Shown: positions 44,436-54,655 of the stretch, piece after piece | Numbering within the stretch: the stretch's first letter is position 1 | How the letters are laid out: each line of letters starts with the position of its first letter | NCBI GenBank assembly: GCA_033296885.1 | Contig: MU863877.1 | Span: 62,001 to 126,000, forward strand | Source of the DNA: Triangularia verruculosa | Taxonomy: Eukaryota; Ascomycota; Sordariomycetes; Sordariales; Podosporaceae | DNA length: 64,000 nt | Direction: 5' to 3' | The notes under the pieces: generated by a model | Told to the model about the DNA's origin: nothing | The model's input: the letters and a program-made list of their open reading frames with translations, nothing else | Databases searched by the model: none | Position numbers and translations under genes: made by a program

Positions 44436-46403
44436 ATGGAGCTCAACTCGACCACGATCCACGATGCCATCCACCCCACGGCTGCCTTCTTCCAGGACCG
44501 GTCAGCACTCGATCAGAGCTCGCCTCACCGCGGTGCCTCTGCGCCGAACCCCTGGCCCGAATCCCAACTGAACCCCAAGAACCGGGTTGACAGTCTTGAC
44601 CCCCATCCAAATCCGCTTTGGAGGATCGACGGCTGTACCGGCTTAGGCACCCAATACTATGCCATTCCTCTGTTTGTGGACAACCTCCCGCCTATGCGCT
44701 TCGATGTCTTTGTTCCTCAGGAGACCACTCAAGACCCTCTCCTTCGGCAGATTCTGGACTTGGACGCCGCCTTCCACACCAAAGACTCGACAAGGCTGAA
44801 CCGCCTCGGCATCACCAGACACATTCTCCGAGCTCTGCAGAAGTGGTCGTTGGAGGGCGAGGGAGACGCCAAGTTCATCACTGCCTTGTACAAAAACAAT
44901 CCATTTGGTTCACGCATCATATTGGAAGATTTCGGCTACCATATCGAGAGCATCAAGGTCACCATCGCCGCTACCTTTACCGTTGAGGAACAGCTGCTCA
45001 AACCAAGGGATTTGGTTGATAGCGTTGGGTTGCCCGAGGGCCTCATTCCTGATGCCATTGACATCTCGACACTGAGCATTGTTCAGCAGTTACACGACAG
45101 CGTGTGTCTTGTCCGAATTCGCCGCGGGCAGGAAGATGCGCAACGGTTGTGGATCTTCAAGGCCCTCACCAGCAATGCCAAGTACTTGATTCGTGAATTG
45201 CGCAATCTCTTGCTCATGGAACCACACCCGAATGTAGTATCAAAGCCCAAGTACCTGATCACCAAGTACTGCCGGTTTGGTGGCAAGACTGCTGTGGTGG
45301 GATTTATCCTTCCATTTTATGCAAACGGCAGCCTTCGAGACACCGTTCCACTGCTTCACATCCATGGACTCCTCAAACCGAAAATGCAGATTATGTGGGC
45401 CAAGCAGCTTGCCTCTGCCGTTTTGCACATACGTGAGCGTGGCAAAATTTACTATCCAGATCTACGCCTCGACAATGTCGTCCTCACGGCCGCTGGAGAT
45501 TTGGTCATGGTAGACTTTGAGCAGCGTGGCGTATGGTGCGAGTTTGCTGCCCCCGAGGTCAATGCAATTACCTACGTGCACACCCTGGCCGTAGACCAAC
45601 CAGAGGAGGACCAACCGGACATGGGGTACGGCGGTCAGGCTACTCTGCCCCCGGGCGAGGGTTCTATGACTTTAGATAAGGCGTCTGATGACAAGCTGGG
45701 CGATGATGCCCCTGAAGCCGAAGACAGCAGGCTGCATGGCCAGTTTGACCGCAGTAAGGAGCAAACCAACCGGTGGATTTCTATTCTCGATCGGTTGCTT
45801 CCCGACTGGCAAGCGTTGGAGGCAGACGAGAAGTGGACACCCCTTCCCCACGGCTACACAAGCTACAACATCCCCTGGCTTGCTCTGGATGCCGTCGAGC
45901 AGGAGGCAGCAGAGGTGTACATGCTTGGTCGGGTCTTGTGGTGCCTCTTTGAAGGCCAGTGTGCACCCCAGCACGCCGCCGTCTGGCAGTCCTATAGGAG
46001 GGAACCGGACTATGAGTTTCCCGAGTATCGGCATACACCTCGGCAGATGCGGGAGCTCATTGATGGGTGCACCAAGGGCAGGAGGGAGACGTTGTCGAAG
46101 CTGGTCACGCGGGCTGGGAGCAGGATAGTGCTGCGTCGGAAGAACAGCGAAGTGGATCTGAACTGCACGCCGATTGAGGTTCTTGATGCGGCGAGGGATT
46201 GGTGGAGGGTGGAGGTGGAGGAGGCGGAGAGATTCTTGGCCAAGCGGGAGGAGCTGAAGGACCGTGGGGAGTGGGATGGGAATCCGTACAAGCGGTTGAG
46301 GTTGATGGAGGTCGTGAGCCGGCTGGATGAGTATGAGAGGGAGGTGGGTTTGGAGGAGATGGACCGGGAGGTTTTGGCGGATGTGTTGAAGAGGTGCAAG
46401 TGA
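44436..46403 (+). CDS. Divergent protein-kinase-like protein
   Basis: Predicted 655 aa, single exon. The N-terminal about 210 residues are unassigned. A kinase-like fold follows: candidate ATP-binding Lys in LWIFKAL (K242), helix-C-type Glu in LIRELRNLL, hinge-like GFILPFYANGSL, catalytic loop YYPDLRLDNVVL (HRD reads YPD, Asp342, with Asn retained), DFG replaced by DFE (Asp360), and an APE-like FAAPEV. A linker rich in acidic residues and a charged C-terminal helix (EVSRLDEYEREVGLEEMD) follow. Key Asp and Asn residues are kept, so activity is possible but uncertain. The ATG at 44436 was preferred over an upstream non-ATG codon. The role is unknown. Confidence 0.82.
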   Translation: MELNSTTIHDAIHPTAAFFQDRSALDQSSPHRGASAPNPWPESQLNPKNRVDSLDPHPNPLWRIDGCTGLGTQYYAIPLFVDNLPPMRFDVFVPQETTQDPLLRQILDLDAAFHTKDSTRLNRLGITRHILRALQKWSLEGEGDAKFITALYKNNPFGSRIILEDFGYHIESIKVTIAATFTVEEQLLKPRDLVDSVGLPEGLIPDAIDISTLSIVQQLHDSVCLVRIRRGQEDAQRLWIFKALTSNAKYLIRELRNLLLMEPHPNVVSKPKYLITKYCRFGGKTAVVGFILPFYANGSLRDTVPLLHIHGLLKPKMQIMWAKQLASAVLHIRERGKIYYPDLRLDNVVLTAAGDLVMVDFEQRGVWCEFAAPEVNAITYVHTLAVDQPEEDQPDMGYGGQATLPPGEGSMTLDKASDDKLGDDAPEAEDSRLHGQFDRSKEQTNRWISILDRLLPDWQALEADEKWTPLPHGYTSYNIPWLALDAVEQEAAEVYMLGRVLWCLFEGQCAPQHAAVWQSYRREPDYEFPEYRHTPRQMRELIDGCTKGRRETLSKLVTRAGSRIVLRRKNSEVDLNCTPIEVLDAARDWWRVEVEEAERFLAKREELKDRGEWDGNPYKRLRLMEVVSRLDEYEREVGLEEMDREVLADVLKRCK

Positions 46404-46775
46404 TTTATGGTGGTTACATGTCTTTGTCGGAGGAGTAATGTACTCTAATGTTTCTGTCCTGATTGTGAGCATTATAAAGCGGACTTGCCGAGTCATAGTT
46501 TATGCTGACATTGGTGGAACACGTTGATGAGGTGGTCATCATCGTATCCATCATCTTGCTGTGTGGCTATTGTTACCCCAGATCAACACCCTTGATGAGT
46601 CGCTGAGGATCATCACACCAAGCAAGGGGATGTGAAAGCAATTAGGTGGTTTTTTTGAGAGTACTACGACCTTCTTGTTTGGTGGTGCTTTGCGAGGCTG
46701 TCACGACTCATAAGTAAGGTATGTCAGACTTGGAAATGCAGTCTCCTCAGCTGACCGGGCATCTATCGTGGAAAT

Positions 46776-47530
46776 CTAACATTCAGAGAAGAAGATAGAT
46801 TTGCACCATGCTTTCCGCTTTTCAGTCTGCCCAAGGTACCCAGTGGCGAACAGCCCTGCTTTCCTTGCACGCTTACGGTGAGTGAAATAGTTCAATGTAT
46901 GTATAACCTTCCTCATCCTGGAGATAGTTTTACCACCACCACCACCACTCCCTTTAGTTTCAACAATCCTCACCAACCGTGCATACGTTCTTCCCGTCCC
47001 AGCCCCAGTCGCGCCGCAGCTAACTATCTGCCTATTATTAATCTCCTCATCATCCCCCCTATCACCACCACCACCACCACCATTATCCCAATTCCCCAAC
47101 GAAGACGCCAACCCCAAAAGCAAAACCTCACTCCCACCCCTCCAGCAAGACGTCACCCTTCTCATCCCCATCAACACCACCACAAAACAAACATGCACAA
47201 ACACAACGACGAGATAACACCCCAACACCGCCACCGCAAACGCCCCCGTCCGCCCTTCTATCCGCAGCCCGTACCCCTGGACCTCCGTCTGCAACTTCAA
47301 CACCCGGTCCGCGTTTTCCGTCCGGTTGTAAGGAAAGGGAAGAGGCGTAGGACAACCACCACCACCACCACTACCCAGACTGAATTTGTGAGATTATCAA
47401 GGGACGTCGACGGATCATACATGTCCCACGCCATGGGCTGCAGCGACAGGCCCACCCGGGCTACTCGCACCAACCAGCCCCAGCACCCGGCTCACCAAGA
47501 AACTCTCCTTCCATCGCCGCCAACCGCCCC
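46776..47530 (-). pseudogene. C-terminal relic of a fungal multi-span membrane protein
   Basis: The minus frame ending at 46776 encodes PLPFPYNRTENADRVLKL, then VQGYGLRIEG, a strong membrane helix (AVAVLGCYLVVVFVHVCFVV) and a segment like SCWRGGSEVLLLGLASS. This is the C-terminal pattern of a large family of fungal integral membrane proteins. Upstream pieces that seem to belong to it (GRLAAMEGEFL; VSRVLGLVGASS; LQPMAWDMYDPSTSLDNLTN) lie in different frames without plausible introns. The adjacent NmrA-like gene occupies the place where the N-terminal part should be. It is probably a truncated, frameshifted remnant. Family assignment is from memory of the pattern and moderately sure. Confidence 0.5.
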
Positions 47531-47531
47531 T

Positions 47532-48612
47532 TCAAGACTGCACCTCCAGCAGCCCCTTCAACACCTCAGCCAACCCCGTCGCCCGATCACCCACCTTCCT
47601 GACCTCCCCAGTTGGCTCAGGGTCCCGACCTAGAATCCCCCCGTCCAAGAAACTCTCATTCATCGCCGCATACTTCTCTGCCACATGAGGCGGGAAGACG
47701 GCAGAGTAATACTCCCGCAACCCTTCCTTCGGGATTGGCTTCAATTCGACCTCTTTACCGACCGCTTCCTCGAACGCTTTCTTCACGTCCAAGGAGTTGT
47801 AGCTTGGGCCGTGCAGCTCAAACACGTATGGATTCTTGGGCAGGGGAGAAGAGGAGAGGAGCTCGGCGGCGGAGGCGACCCCAATGTCCTTTGTTGCGAT
47901 CTATACCTAATTGTTACTAGCGCTGTTGTTTGAGAATGGGGAGTAAACCCAAAGGAAAAGACCCCTACGTACGTGAGGAACGGCCTTATCGGCTGGTGTG
48001 ATGGTGGAGTAGATAAAAGGCTGGTCAGAGAGTGCTGCTGTCTTCAGCCCAGAAGCCCAGTTCTCGTAGAAATACACGGCGCGGATGATGACCAGATCTA
48101 TGCCGGCTTGCGGTAGGGCGGAGGAGCGGAGAACTTGCTCAGCGGTGTGGTTCGTTCCGATGGCGCCCTGATAGGTAAGCAATGTTAACACACCACCTCG
48201 TTCCTACCCGGTGAAGAGATAGAAATGGGGTGGAACTTACAGTGCCATGGGTATACTGCCCTCCCAGTGAACCGAGCAGCACGACCTTTTTTTCACGATG
48301 CCAGACTTCAGAACAGCATCGGCGACGTTCTGGGTTTGTTTGCGTGCATGTTCAAAAATGTCGCCTTCGAAGGCGGGCTGGGGCGTGGTAGTCCAGAGGA
48401 TGTCTGTCCCAGAAAGGTCAAGGGTGGATGCATCGTCGACGGTGCCTTGGACAGCGGTGAATTGCGGGTTGGACGACAGGGAAGGCGGAACCTTGGACAG
48501 GTTGCGGTAGATGCCGCGAATGGAAAGGTCAGAGGAGCCCGAAGCGAGAAGGGCGTTGATGGTGGGCGAGGCCGGTTTGGGTGGAGGCGGGGAGGATGGC
48601 GATGGTGGGCAT
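47532..48612 (-). CDS. NmrA-like NAD(P)-binding protein with two compensating frameshifts
   Basis: Three exons: 48612-48241, 48167-47973 and 47900-47532 (donors GTAAGT and GTACGT), about 311 aa if the frame is followed. The start MPTIAILPASTQTGLA is a Rossmann-type nucleotide-binding opening, followed by TINALLASGS, a switch toward IRGIYRN, VVLLGSLGGQYTHGT, and a C-terminal NmrA-like region (IATKDIGVASAAELL, VFELHGPSYNSLDVK). Exon 1 is readable only if the frame shifts at a CCC (48566-48564) and back at a run of seven A (48293-48287). The two shifts cancel, so exon 1 stays divisible by three. This may be two homopolymer errors or real inactivation. Such proteins are redox-sensing regulators or atypical SDRs. 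Confidence 0.72.
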
Positions 48613-51600
48613 TGTGGTGGTGTTGAGCGTGGTGTTAAGACCTGATAGGGATGTTGTCGATGATGACAAAAGCTGTGAAGATGTCGACGATGGCGATCAG
48701 ATCTTGCGAGAAACCATCGTGAGACTCTTTATATAGGTACCTAGATCGCTGGGATCCGATTTCCAATACCTTTGACGATTACACACGACAGCTCTCTGTA
48801 AGCCGGCCTCTTCAGTGTAGGTGCGCCCTCACTTCGCGACCCGCGGGTCCCGCATGCGTAAGCATTCCGCTTGGAAGCAGCGCAACTACTAGCATGTTGA
48901 TGATTAGGTACCTAACTCGTCATTGCTTCATGCCATTTTACGAAGAGGCTTCAGGAAATAAAAACGAGAGGCCAGCCAAGAAAACGGGCAACGCCATGGA
49001 TCCATGGTGGTGGACAGAAACGCGTTGCAAGCGAGAGGTCTGCGTCTTGGCTATAATTCACGGAGGGATTTTCCGGCCGAGAGCTGACAAATGCCTGGTT
49101 TGTTTAGATTCTCGTTGGACAAGATCCTAAAAGAAAGGTTATGAGCGCCCGATGAAAATATCGTCTGGCTAATGGTGTTAGATCTCGCGATGCTCGTAAG
49201 GTACTGAACAGAAGAGCTGTATACCTAGTCGGCCTTGGACCGCTCCTTGTCCGCCTTTTTCTGAGCCTATATTCCTCACCACTTGCAAGAAGATGAATGG
49301 GCGCCTAGGCACCTACCTGAACTTTGGGGAGTCGAACATGGCTGTCAAGAGGCATCATCATACTAAACCTGTCATTGTGGATACTTACCTTCATCGGCAC
49401 CATGAGAGTGGACAAGACAAGTTTCGAATGTCTTCAGTGGCTGCAATGCTATGATAGAGTCAAGCGCGTAAGAGATTTTTGAATATGGCTTGAATATAAA
49501 CTTCAATCCGCTTCCTATTTCTTCTAGCGACTAGGGTGGTACTTTATTGTCAATAGTGTTGATAATTGGGAGATGTACGTACTTGGGTGAGATGAAAGAT
49601 ACCTACCTAGTGTCAAGTACAGACCTAGTGATCATGTAAAGTGAGAGAACCATATGTCGGGGGGCAAGGCACACGAAGAAAGTGACGACAAAAAGGTGAT
49701 GAATACCTACAACTAAAATCAACAAAGCTAACGAAGGCCACTGGCAATATATAAAAGAAGGCAGTGGGTCTCGGGAACAACCTGTGAGGGCTGGTTGCTC
49801 TGAGGGCTGGTTGCCCTGAAGAAAAAGTGGTTCCGCAAGTGAATGGACGTACCCGCAACACCATAACCTCTATCCTACAAGCGCTCGGCGAGCTGCTGGA
49901 GGGGATTCAGAGCGCGCGAGTGTTGACTAGGTAGGTAGCTTTGCGACATTGTAGTGAGCGAACCTCCAACGGGAGAGAGCATCGTGTTAAGAGAGACACG
50001 GCAAGGCGAGACAAAAGTGAAAGAAAAGCTGATAATTGTCAAATCCATCTCTCCAGTTGCTCCTATCTACAGCATGGCTCAAGTGCTTGAAGATGCTTAA
50101 CCAGCCTGCGTGCGCGATGGTTACAGGTAACCAATTTAAGACGTGGCAGCAAGTAATCCGGGCAGGATATGGTCCCAGAGTCGAAGCAACAGCAAGCAGT
50201 AGTGAAGTAACTTTGTATAGGTACCTACCTAGTTTGGTAGAGGAGAATGATCCCTCGTTGTTCGCCTACAAGCCTGCCCGGGCTAAGCAGCTGTAGAGAC
50301 CGGCTCTGGGGCTGACTATCTATTCTCATAACATTCTCTCGTCCGTATCCAGCGCCCAAGGGTGCTCAAGAAGTCTGGACAGACCCTTCCGCGCGCGCGA
50401 AAGAAAGTCAAATTGCAATGTGGCGAGCTGGTGGAGGGACCCCCGCGCGCGCGCGGATGTTAATCCGCGACGAGACACTGCCAGGAGCAAGCTAAGACGA
50501 TAGAACTCCATTTGCGTTTCGTGGCCCTCTGCTTCTACAACACGGCCTCCTCCATATCGGCCATTTCCTTTCAAGAATGAAGATAAAGATAGTAGTTTCT
50601 CCTCTCAACCTTCGCGCGCGCGCCCTTACATTATCTGCCGCCGATCTCACCTCCTCCTAGCCTTGTCTATCACCGGTGCATCAATCTCCCGTCTGTCGCG
50701 AGCGTGCCTCGTAGAGTCCTTCCCTAGCACCCGCCCGCTCGTCCAGAGCATGGAATGGCGCGCGCGCGCTTGAATGTGAGCACCAAGAACAGCGGTCGAC
50801 TACAAGAATTTGCAAAAATACGCTTCCTCTCCGACTAGGTCCATGAGAGTTAAATGTGAGCGCCAGGAGCAGCCACCGACTACAAAAATCTCCAGAGGTA
50901 CGCTTCCTCTCCGACTAAGTCCATGAAAGGTTGCCAATGAGCGACTTGGTTCACCTCCACCAATAAGCTCATCCTCATCGACTTGCAGAGACGTGAGGCC
51001 ATTTACTGCTGTCCTGGACGAAGTGAAGGGCTGCGACTCCAGGAAGCGCTATTATGGCGAGCATGAATTCATTTCCCTGTGCGGCTGTCGAGACTTGTCG
51101 AAGTATAGATCGCTTGCGCGCGCGCGAGTGACTGTGTTTCGTCTGCTGGTGGGAGCAATGTGAGGGTGGTGAGAAGCTGGGATGGTTGGTTTGCTGGCGT
51201 AGATTCTTGTGTTAGGGCGGTATTTTTGAGATAAGTTTGGATGGCAGAGGTCAAGATTGTGGTCTATTGAATGATGAATTTGTACCTTGTTTTATACTCT
51301 GGTTTGTGAGAACGAAAAGGCCTGGTACTACCTTTAAGAGTGGTTAAGATCGCAGACGGCAAGGTGGTAAGCCCCCAGATGATGGGCCCCCTCACCTTGA
51401 TAACTTATATGATCATGGTGAATTGCGTTAGCTGTGGTTAGAAGTGGAGGTTACTAGTGTATGTTGACAAGATGATAGTCGTCGTGCACTGTTTTTGAAG
51501 CTCTCAATCCATTCACTAACCATGTCCCATGTAAGCTGTGCAAAGCCATACCTTAGGCCCTTTGCAAGTTCCATGCAGCCATTCTTCATTCTCCCGATCC

Positions 51601-52114
51601 CATAAACAGGACTTATTCCATCTCTCCATAGACACCGGGTTCACTACCCGTGATAAACCATTCCTCATCTTTCGTTCGACCAGGCAACTCCATTCTGCCC
51701 CCAGAAGTGATGTCTTGGCAATTAGCCTTGGCAAAGAGGGTCCACTGTGTGATGGAAGCCAAGAAGCTCCCCCATTCAACAGCCAAGCCACAGTCGGAAC
51801 ACGCAAGAGGGCGGCAAGCCTTCGAAACCAAGAATCAATTCCGAACACTTGTTCGCCTCTGTTTTTTCTTACTTTCAAACCCCAAACAACGACCAACCCG
51901 GCCTCCATCAAATACCATCCATCATAAACAAGTTGATCCGTTCCACCCATCACCTAGTACAGAGTACACCCGACACACACGCGACACACACACCGATAAG
52001 CTCCACCATTAAATTCCCACACACCTGCAGCAGCGCATCGCATCGCATCGCATCGCCTCGCGTCATAGCTCCAGCTCCTAGATACCAGCTCACCTCACCA
52101 CCACCAACACCGCA
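48613..52114. other. Gene-poor intergenic region with alternating CG runs
   Basis: No supportable gene. Runs of alternating CG occur near 49912-49919, 50390-50399, 50443-50455, 50613-50623, 50757-50769 and 51117-51127. An 80-bp tandem duplication lies at 50773-50932. A 61-codon minus frame (51254-51069) has gene-like composition but lacks an ATG and a convincing partner exon. The last about 150 bases contain CATCG repeats in the leader of the zinc-ribbon gene. Confidence 0.5.
50773..50932. repeat. Two-copy tandem duplication, 80-bp period
   Basis: Units 50773-50852 and 50853-50932 share AATGTGAGC, CGACTACAA and the perfect block TACGCTTCCTCTCCGACTA followed by GTCCATGA. The differences are mostly transitions. 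Confidence 0.8.
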
Positions 52115-52560
52115 ATGTGCCTAATATTCACCTGCGGCGAGCACACCTTCAAAAAGGAAGTCGAAGGCTACGAGGGCATCGTCTGCCGGTGCCACAACTG
52201 CGGGAATTACTCCTCGGCCGTGATAAAGTCGCATCCTTGGTTTACGTTTTGTTTTATTGTATGTTTCCCCCCCCGCCCTTTCCTTCACAGACCCATATAG
52301 GTGGTGATACTGATACAGAGGGGGAAATATAGCCCGTCGTCCCGCTGTCGATGAAAGGGTACGAAGATGTTAGTTGCAGGGTATGCAACTATGCGCAACC
52401 GCTTTCGCATAGGCAGGATGTTCAGCAGATGAGGGGAGGGGGAGGGGGAGGGGGAGGGGGGCAGGGGATACCAATGCATCCGCCGCATCATGGAGGGAAT
52501 CAAGGTTGGGGGCAGGGGCCGCCGCCGGGGGGACCGCATGGGGGGATGCAGTATAAGTGA
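52115..52560 (+). CDS. Small zinc-ribbon protein with Gly-rich tail
   Basis: Predicted 123 aa from exons 52115-52258 and 52333-52560, with a 74-nt intron (donor GTATGT). It has the pattern CRCHNC ... CRVC with a hydrophobic, aromatic centre (SHPWFTFCFI joined by splicing to PVVPLSMKGYEDV). Two CxxC knuckles would bind one zinc. This matches a family of short fungal zinc-ribbon proteins whose biochemical role is not known to me. The C-terminus is nine Gly in a row (from GGGGGA repeats), then Pro/Gly/His-rich. The acceptor at 52332 is the one that continues the frame; earlier acceptors run into stops. Confidence 0.82.
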
Positions 52561-52995
52561 TGAAGGGGAGAAGGAGCGGGGAGGTTTAATGGTGATTTGA
52601 GGTCTACTGATTTGTGTTGGTTGGGGGAGGGTGTTTGGGTGCAAATATGGGAACAACAGTACGATTGGATGTCCTTTTGTTTTTCTCTCTCTATCTGTCT
52701 CGAGATGGTGTAATGGTGGGTGGGTTTGGTTCGGGGGTTTTTGCCAGAGAGCTGAGATAGTGCCCAGCGGGTTCATGATCTTGGGATAGCTTTTGGTATG
52801 TGGTTTATACCCCCTTCTTCAGCAAATGGAAATACATGCGTTGACTTCATGTTGATTGACTGAACTCTTATCTATTGGTTCTACAAAATTAGTTATTATG
52901 AGACTCTATTCGTCCAGCAGCACCTCTTGCCTTGTGTATCCTCCTTTTTCTCAAAACATTACACACGCCGTTTTTTTCTCTCGCTATTCAATCAC
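52561..52995. other. Intergenic between convergent 3' ends
   Basis: 3' flanks of the zinc-ribbon gene (+) and the Ser/Thr-rich gene (-). No further gene was seen. Confidence 0.5.
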
Positions 52996-53553
52996 CTACT
53001 CCTCATCGTGCCAATTCCCCTTCCTCTCCCAACCAGCCCAACCACCCTTTCCCCGACTCCACCCCCTCTCAAATGTAGCTGACTCGGTGCAATCCGGATC
53101 CTCTGGGTCAGTCGTCGGTGTAGCAGCAGCAGCAGCAGCTGTCACAACCTTTAACACATCTTCCACCGCCGGCGCCGCCGTCTCGACAATCTCCAAGGAT
53201 GTTGTTGATGTAGTGGAGACGGTATCGGCAACTGCTGGTCGGGCTGGGGGCGTGTAGAACAGCGAAACGAAAAATGTGCGTTGATCATCTGGGATTGAAC
53301 GGGTGGTTGTTGCTGAGGGGATTGCAGTGGTTGATCGTGTTGCAGAGGCGGCAGAGCTAGAGGAGGAGGGGACGGAGATGCGGCGGAGGGTGACGGTTCT
53401 AGTCGAGGTGGAGGTTGTGGTGGAGGTTGTCGTTGATGAAGAGGAGGAAGATGAGGGGGAGGTGATGAAGACGGTGACTGGGGAGGCGGTGACGGAGACG
53501 GTGATGTTGACTGTGGATGTGAGGGTTGTGATGATGGTTGTGGAGGGGAGACA

Positions 53554-53586
<33 letters not shown>

Positions 53587-54010
53587 GGCTGAGGTGGGGG
53601 GGCGGAAAGTGGACGGCTCGGTGGTTGCGGTTGTTGACTCTGAGGTCGCGGTGGTCGGCCGGGGAAGTCCCAGGAAGGGATTGAGCGGGTTTAGGATGAC
53701 CACGCCGGCTGACACGGCCAGACCGGCAGCGGCTCCCCCCGGTAGTGTCACTGTCACGCCGCCTGCTATTTCGGCGGCTGCTTGGTAGTTTGCCGGCAGG
53801 ATGGTTGTGGAAGGCTCTGGTGTGGTTTATGACGAGGAGGATGTCTCGATGGCTGGTTGGTGAGATCGGGCATGGTGTCTTGCCTATTAGAGAAGTTAGA
53901 ATTTCGAGTCTCAAGGCGTAACCATGAGAGATCTTAATTACCAGGTGCGGTGCGGCGTCCACCCCCCGAATTACCAGAATAAAAGCGCCGAAGAGAAGTG
54001 AAAGTTGCAT
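52996..54010 (-). pseudogene. Ser/Thr-rich secreted protein gene interrupted by an in-frame TAA
   Basis: Exon 1 (54010-53942) encodes a signal peptide (MQLSLLFGAFILVIRGVDAA). A canonical 58-nt intron follows (GTAATT, branch TTCTAAC, acceptor AATAG). Exon 2 (53883-52996) is open for 296 codons except for one TAA at 53829-53827. Protein-like Ser/Thr-rich sequence lies on both sides (ETSSSS before, TTPEPSTTILPANY after). The rest has poly-Ser from AGC repeats, Thr/Val-rich stretches such as TIITTLTSTVNITVSV, and a short Cys-containing end. It resembles heavily O-glycosylated wall or secreted proteins. CAA to TAA is one transition, so this is a nonsense allele, a sequence error, or a wrong model at that point. 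Confidence 0.55.
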
Positions 54011-54655
54011 GATGACTGTATCGTCTGAATGGGAGCCTGTGATGATGAATCTAGGCGGCTTCCCTCATCGTGGCTGCCATACCATATTATACAATCCATT
54101 CATCAAAAAAGGGGATGATCACCAGGGAGGCATTGGAATCGAGGGCACCGGTTCGCAAGCAAGAGTGTTATGCGGAAACAGATAAACTATACATTCCCGC
54201 TATTTAGGGATGAATATTCCACGCAACACAGAACCAGAGACATACTGCCGCACAGCAACCCTAGCACGAGCCCCCTTGGCCAAAGCCCATTGGCAGTAGA
54301 ATAGCCAGTTTCTCAATTGGTGCTCGCTCAAAGAATGCCAAAGACAATAGAACGAAGTCCCTTTCCCTGTCCGAAAGTGCCCCTAGATACTTTCGCGCGG
54401 CGAATCTTTTCTTCCGCGGTTGCCTTGATGAATGCTGATGCAGAAGGGTATCAGATCAATGAGTTACATAACGCCGACAATGTTGACCCCCCTTTGCCAG
54501 AACAAAAGAAAGTCGAAAACAAGGAGGAAAAAAAGCAAAACCAGTAAATTCAACAGTCCTGCCAGAAAAAAGGACTGACCAGCGCCGCCCATATGATGAT
54601 GATGTCGATGTCGATGTCGATGATGATGCAATACTTTCCCCATGTCTCACTTGTT
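54011..54655. other. Intergenic; no gene recognised
   Basis: Promoter of the Ser/Thr-rich gene at the left and 3' flank of the proline-rich gene at the right. A GATGAT/GTCGAT microsatellite lies near 54592-54628. Confidence 0.5.

Noticed and set aside
46878..47633. Plus-strand open frame of 251 codons rich in Thr, His and Pro
   Set aside because: It is the complement of the membrane-protein relic and the NmrA-like 3' end; its poly-Thr arises from CCA/ACC microsatellites.
51069..51254. Minus-strand 61-codon frame with gene-like composition, preceded by TATAAAA
   Set aside because: No in-frame ATG and no convincing upstream exon, and it runs through a CG repeat. Could be an exon, but cannot be supported.
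53303..53788. Plus-strand open frame of 161 codons rich in Val and Glu
   Set aside because: Mirror of the Ser/Thr-rich minus-strand gene; repeats such as GCT/AGC are open on both strands.
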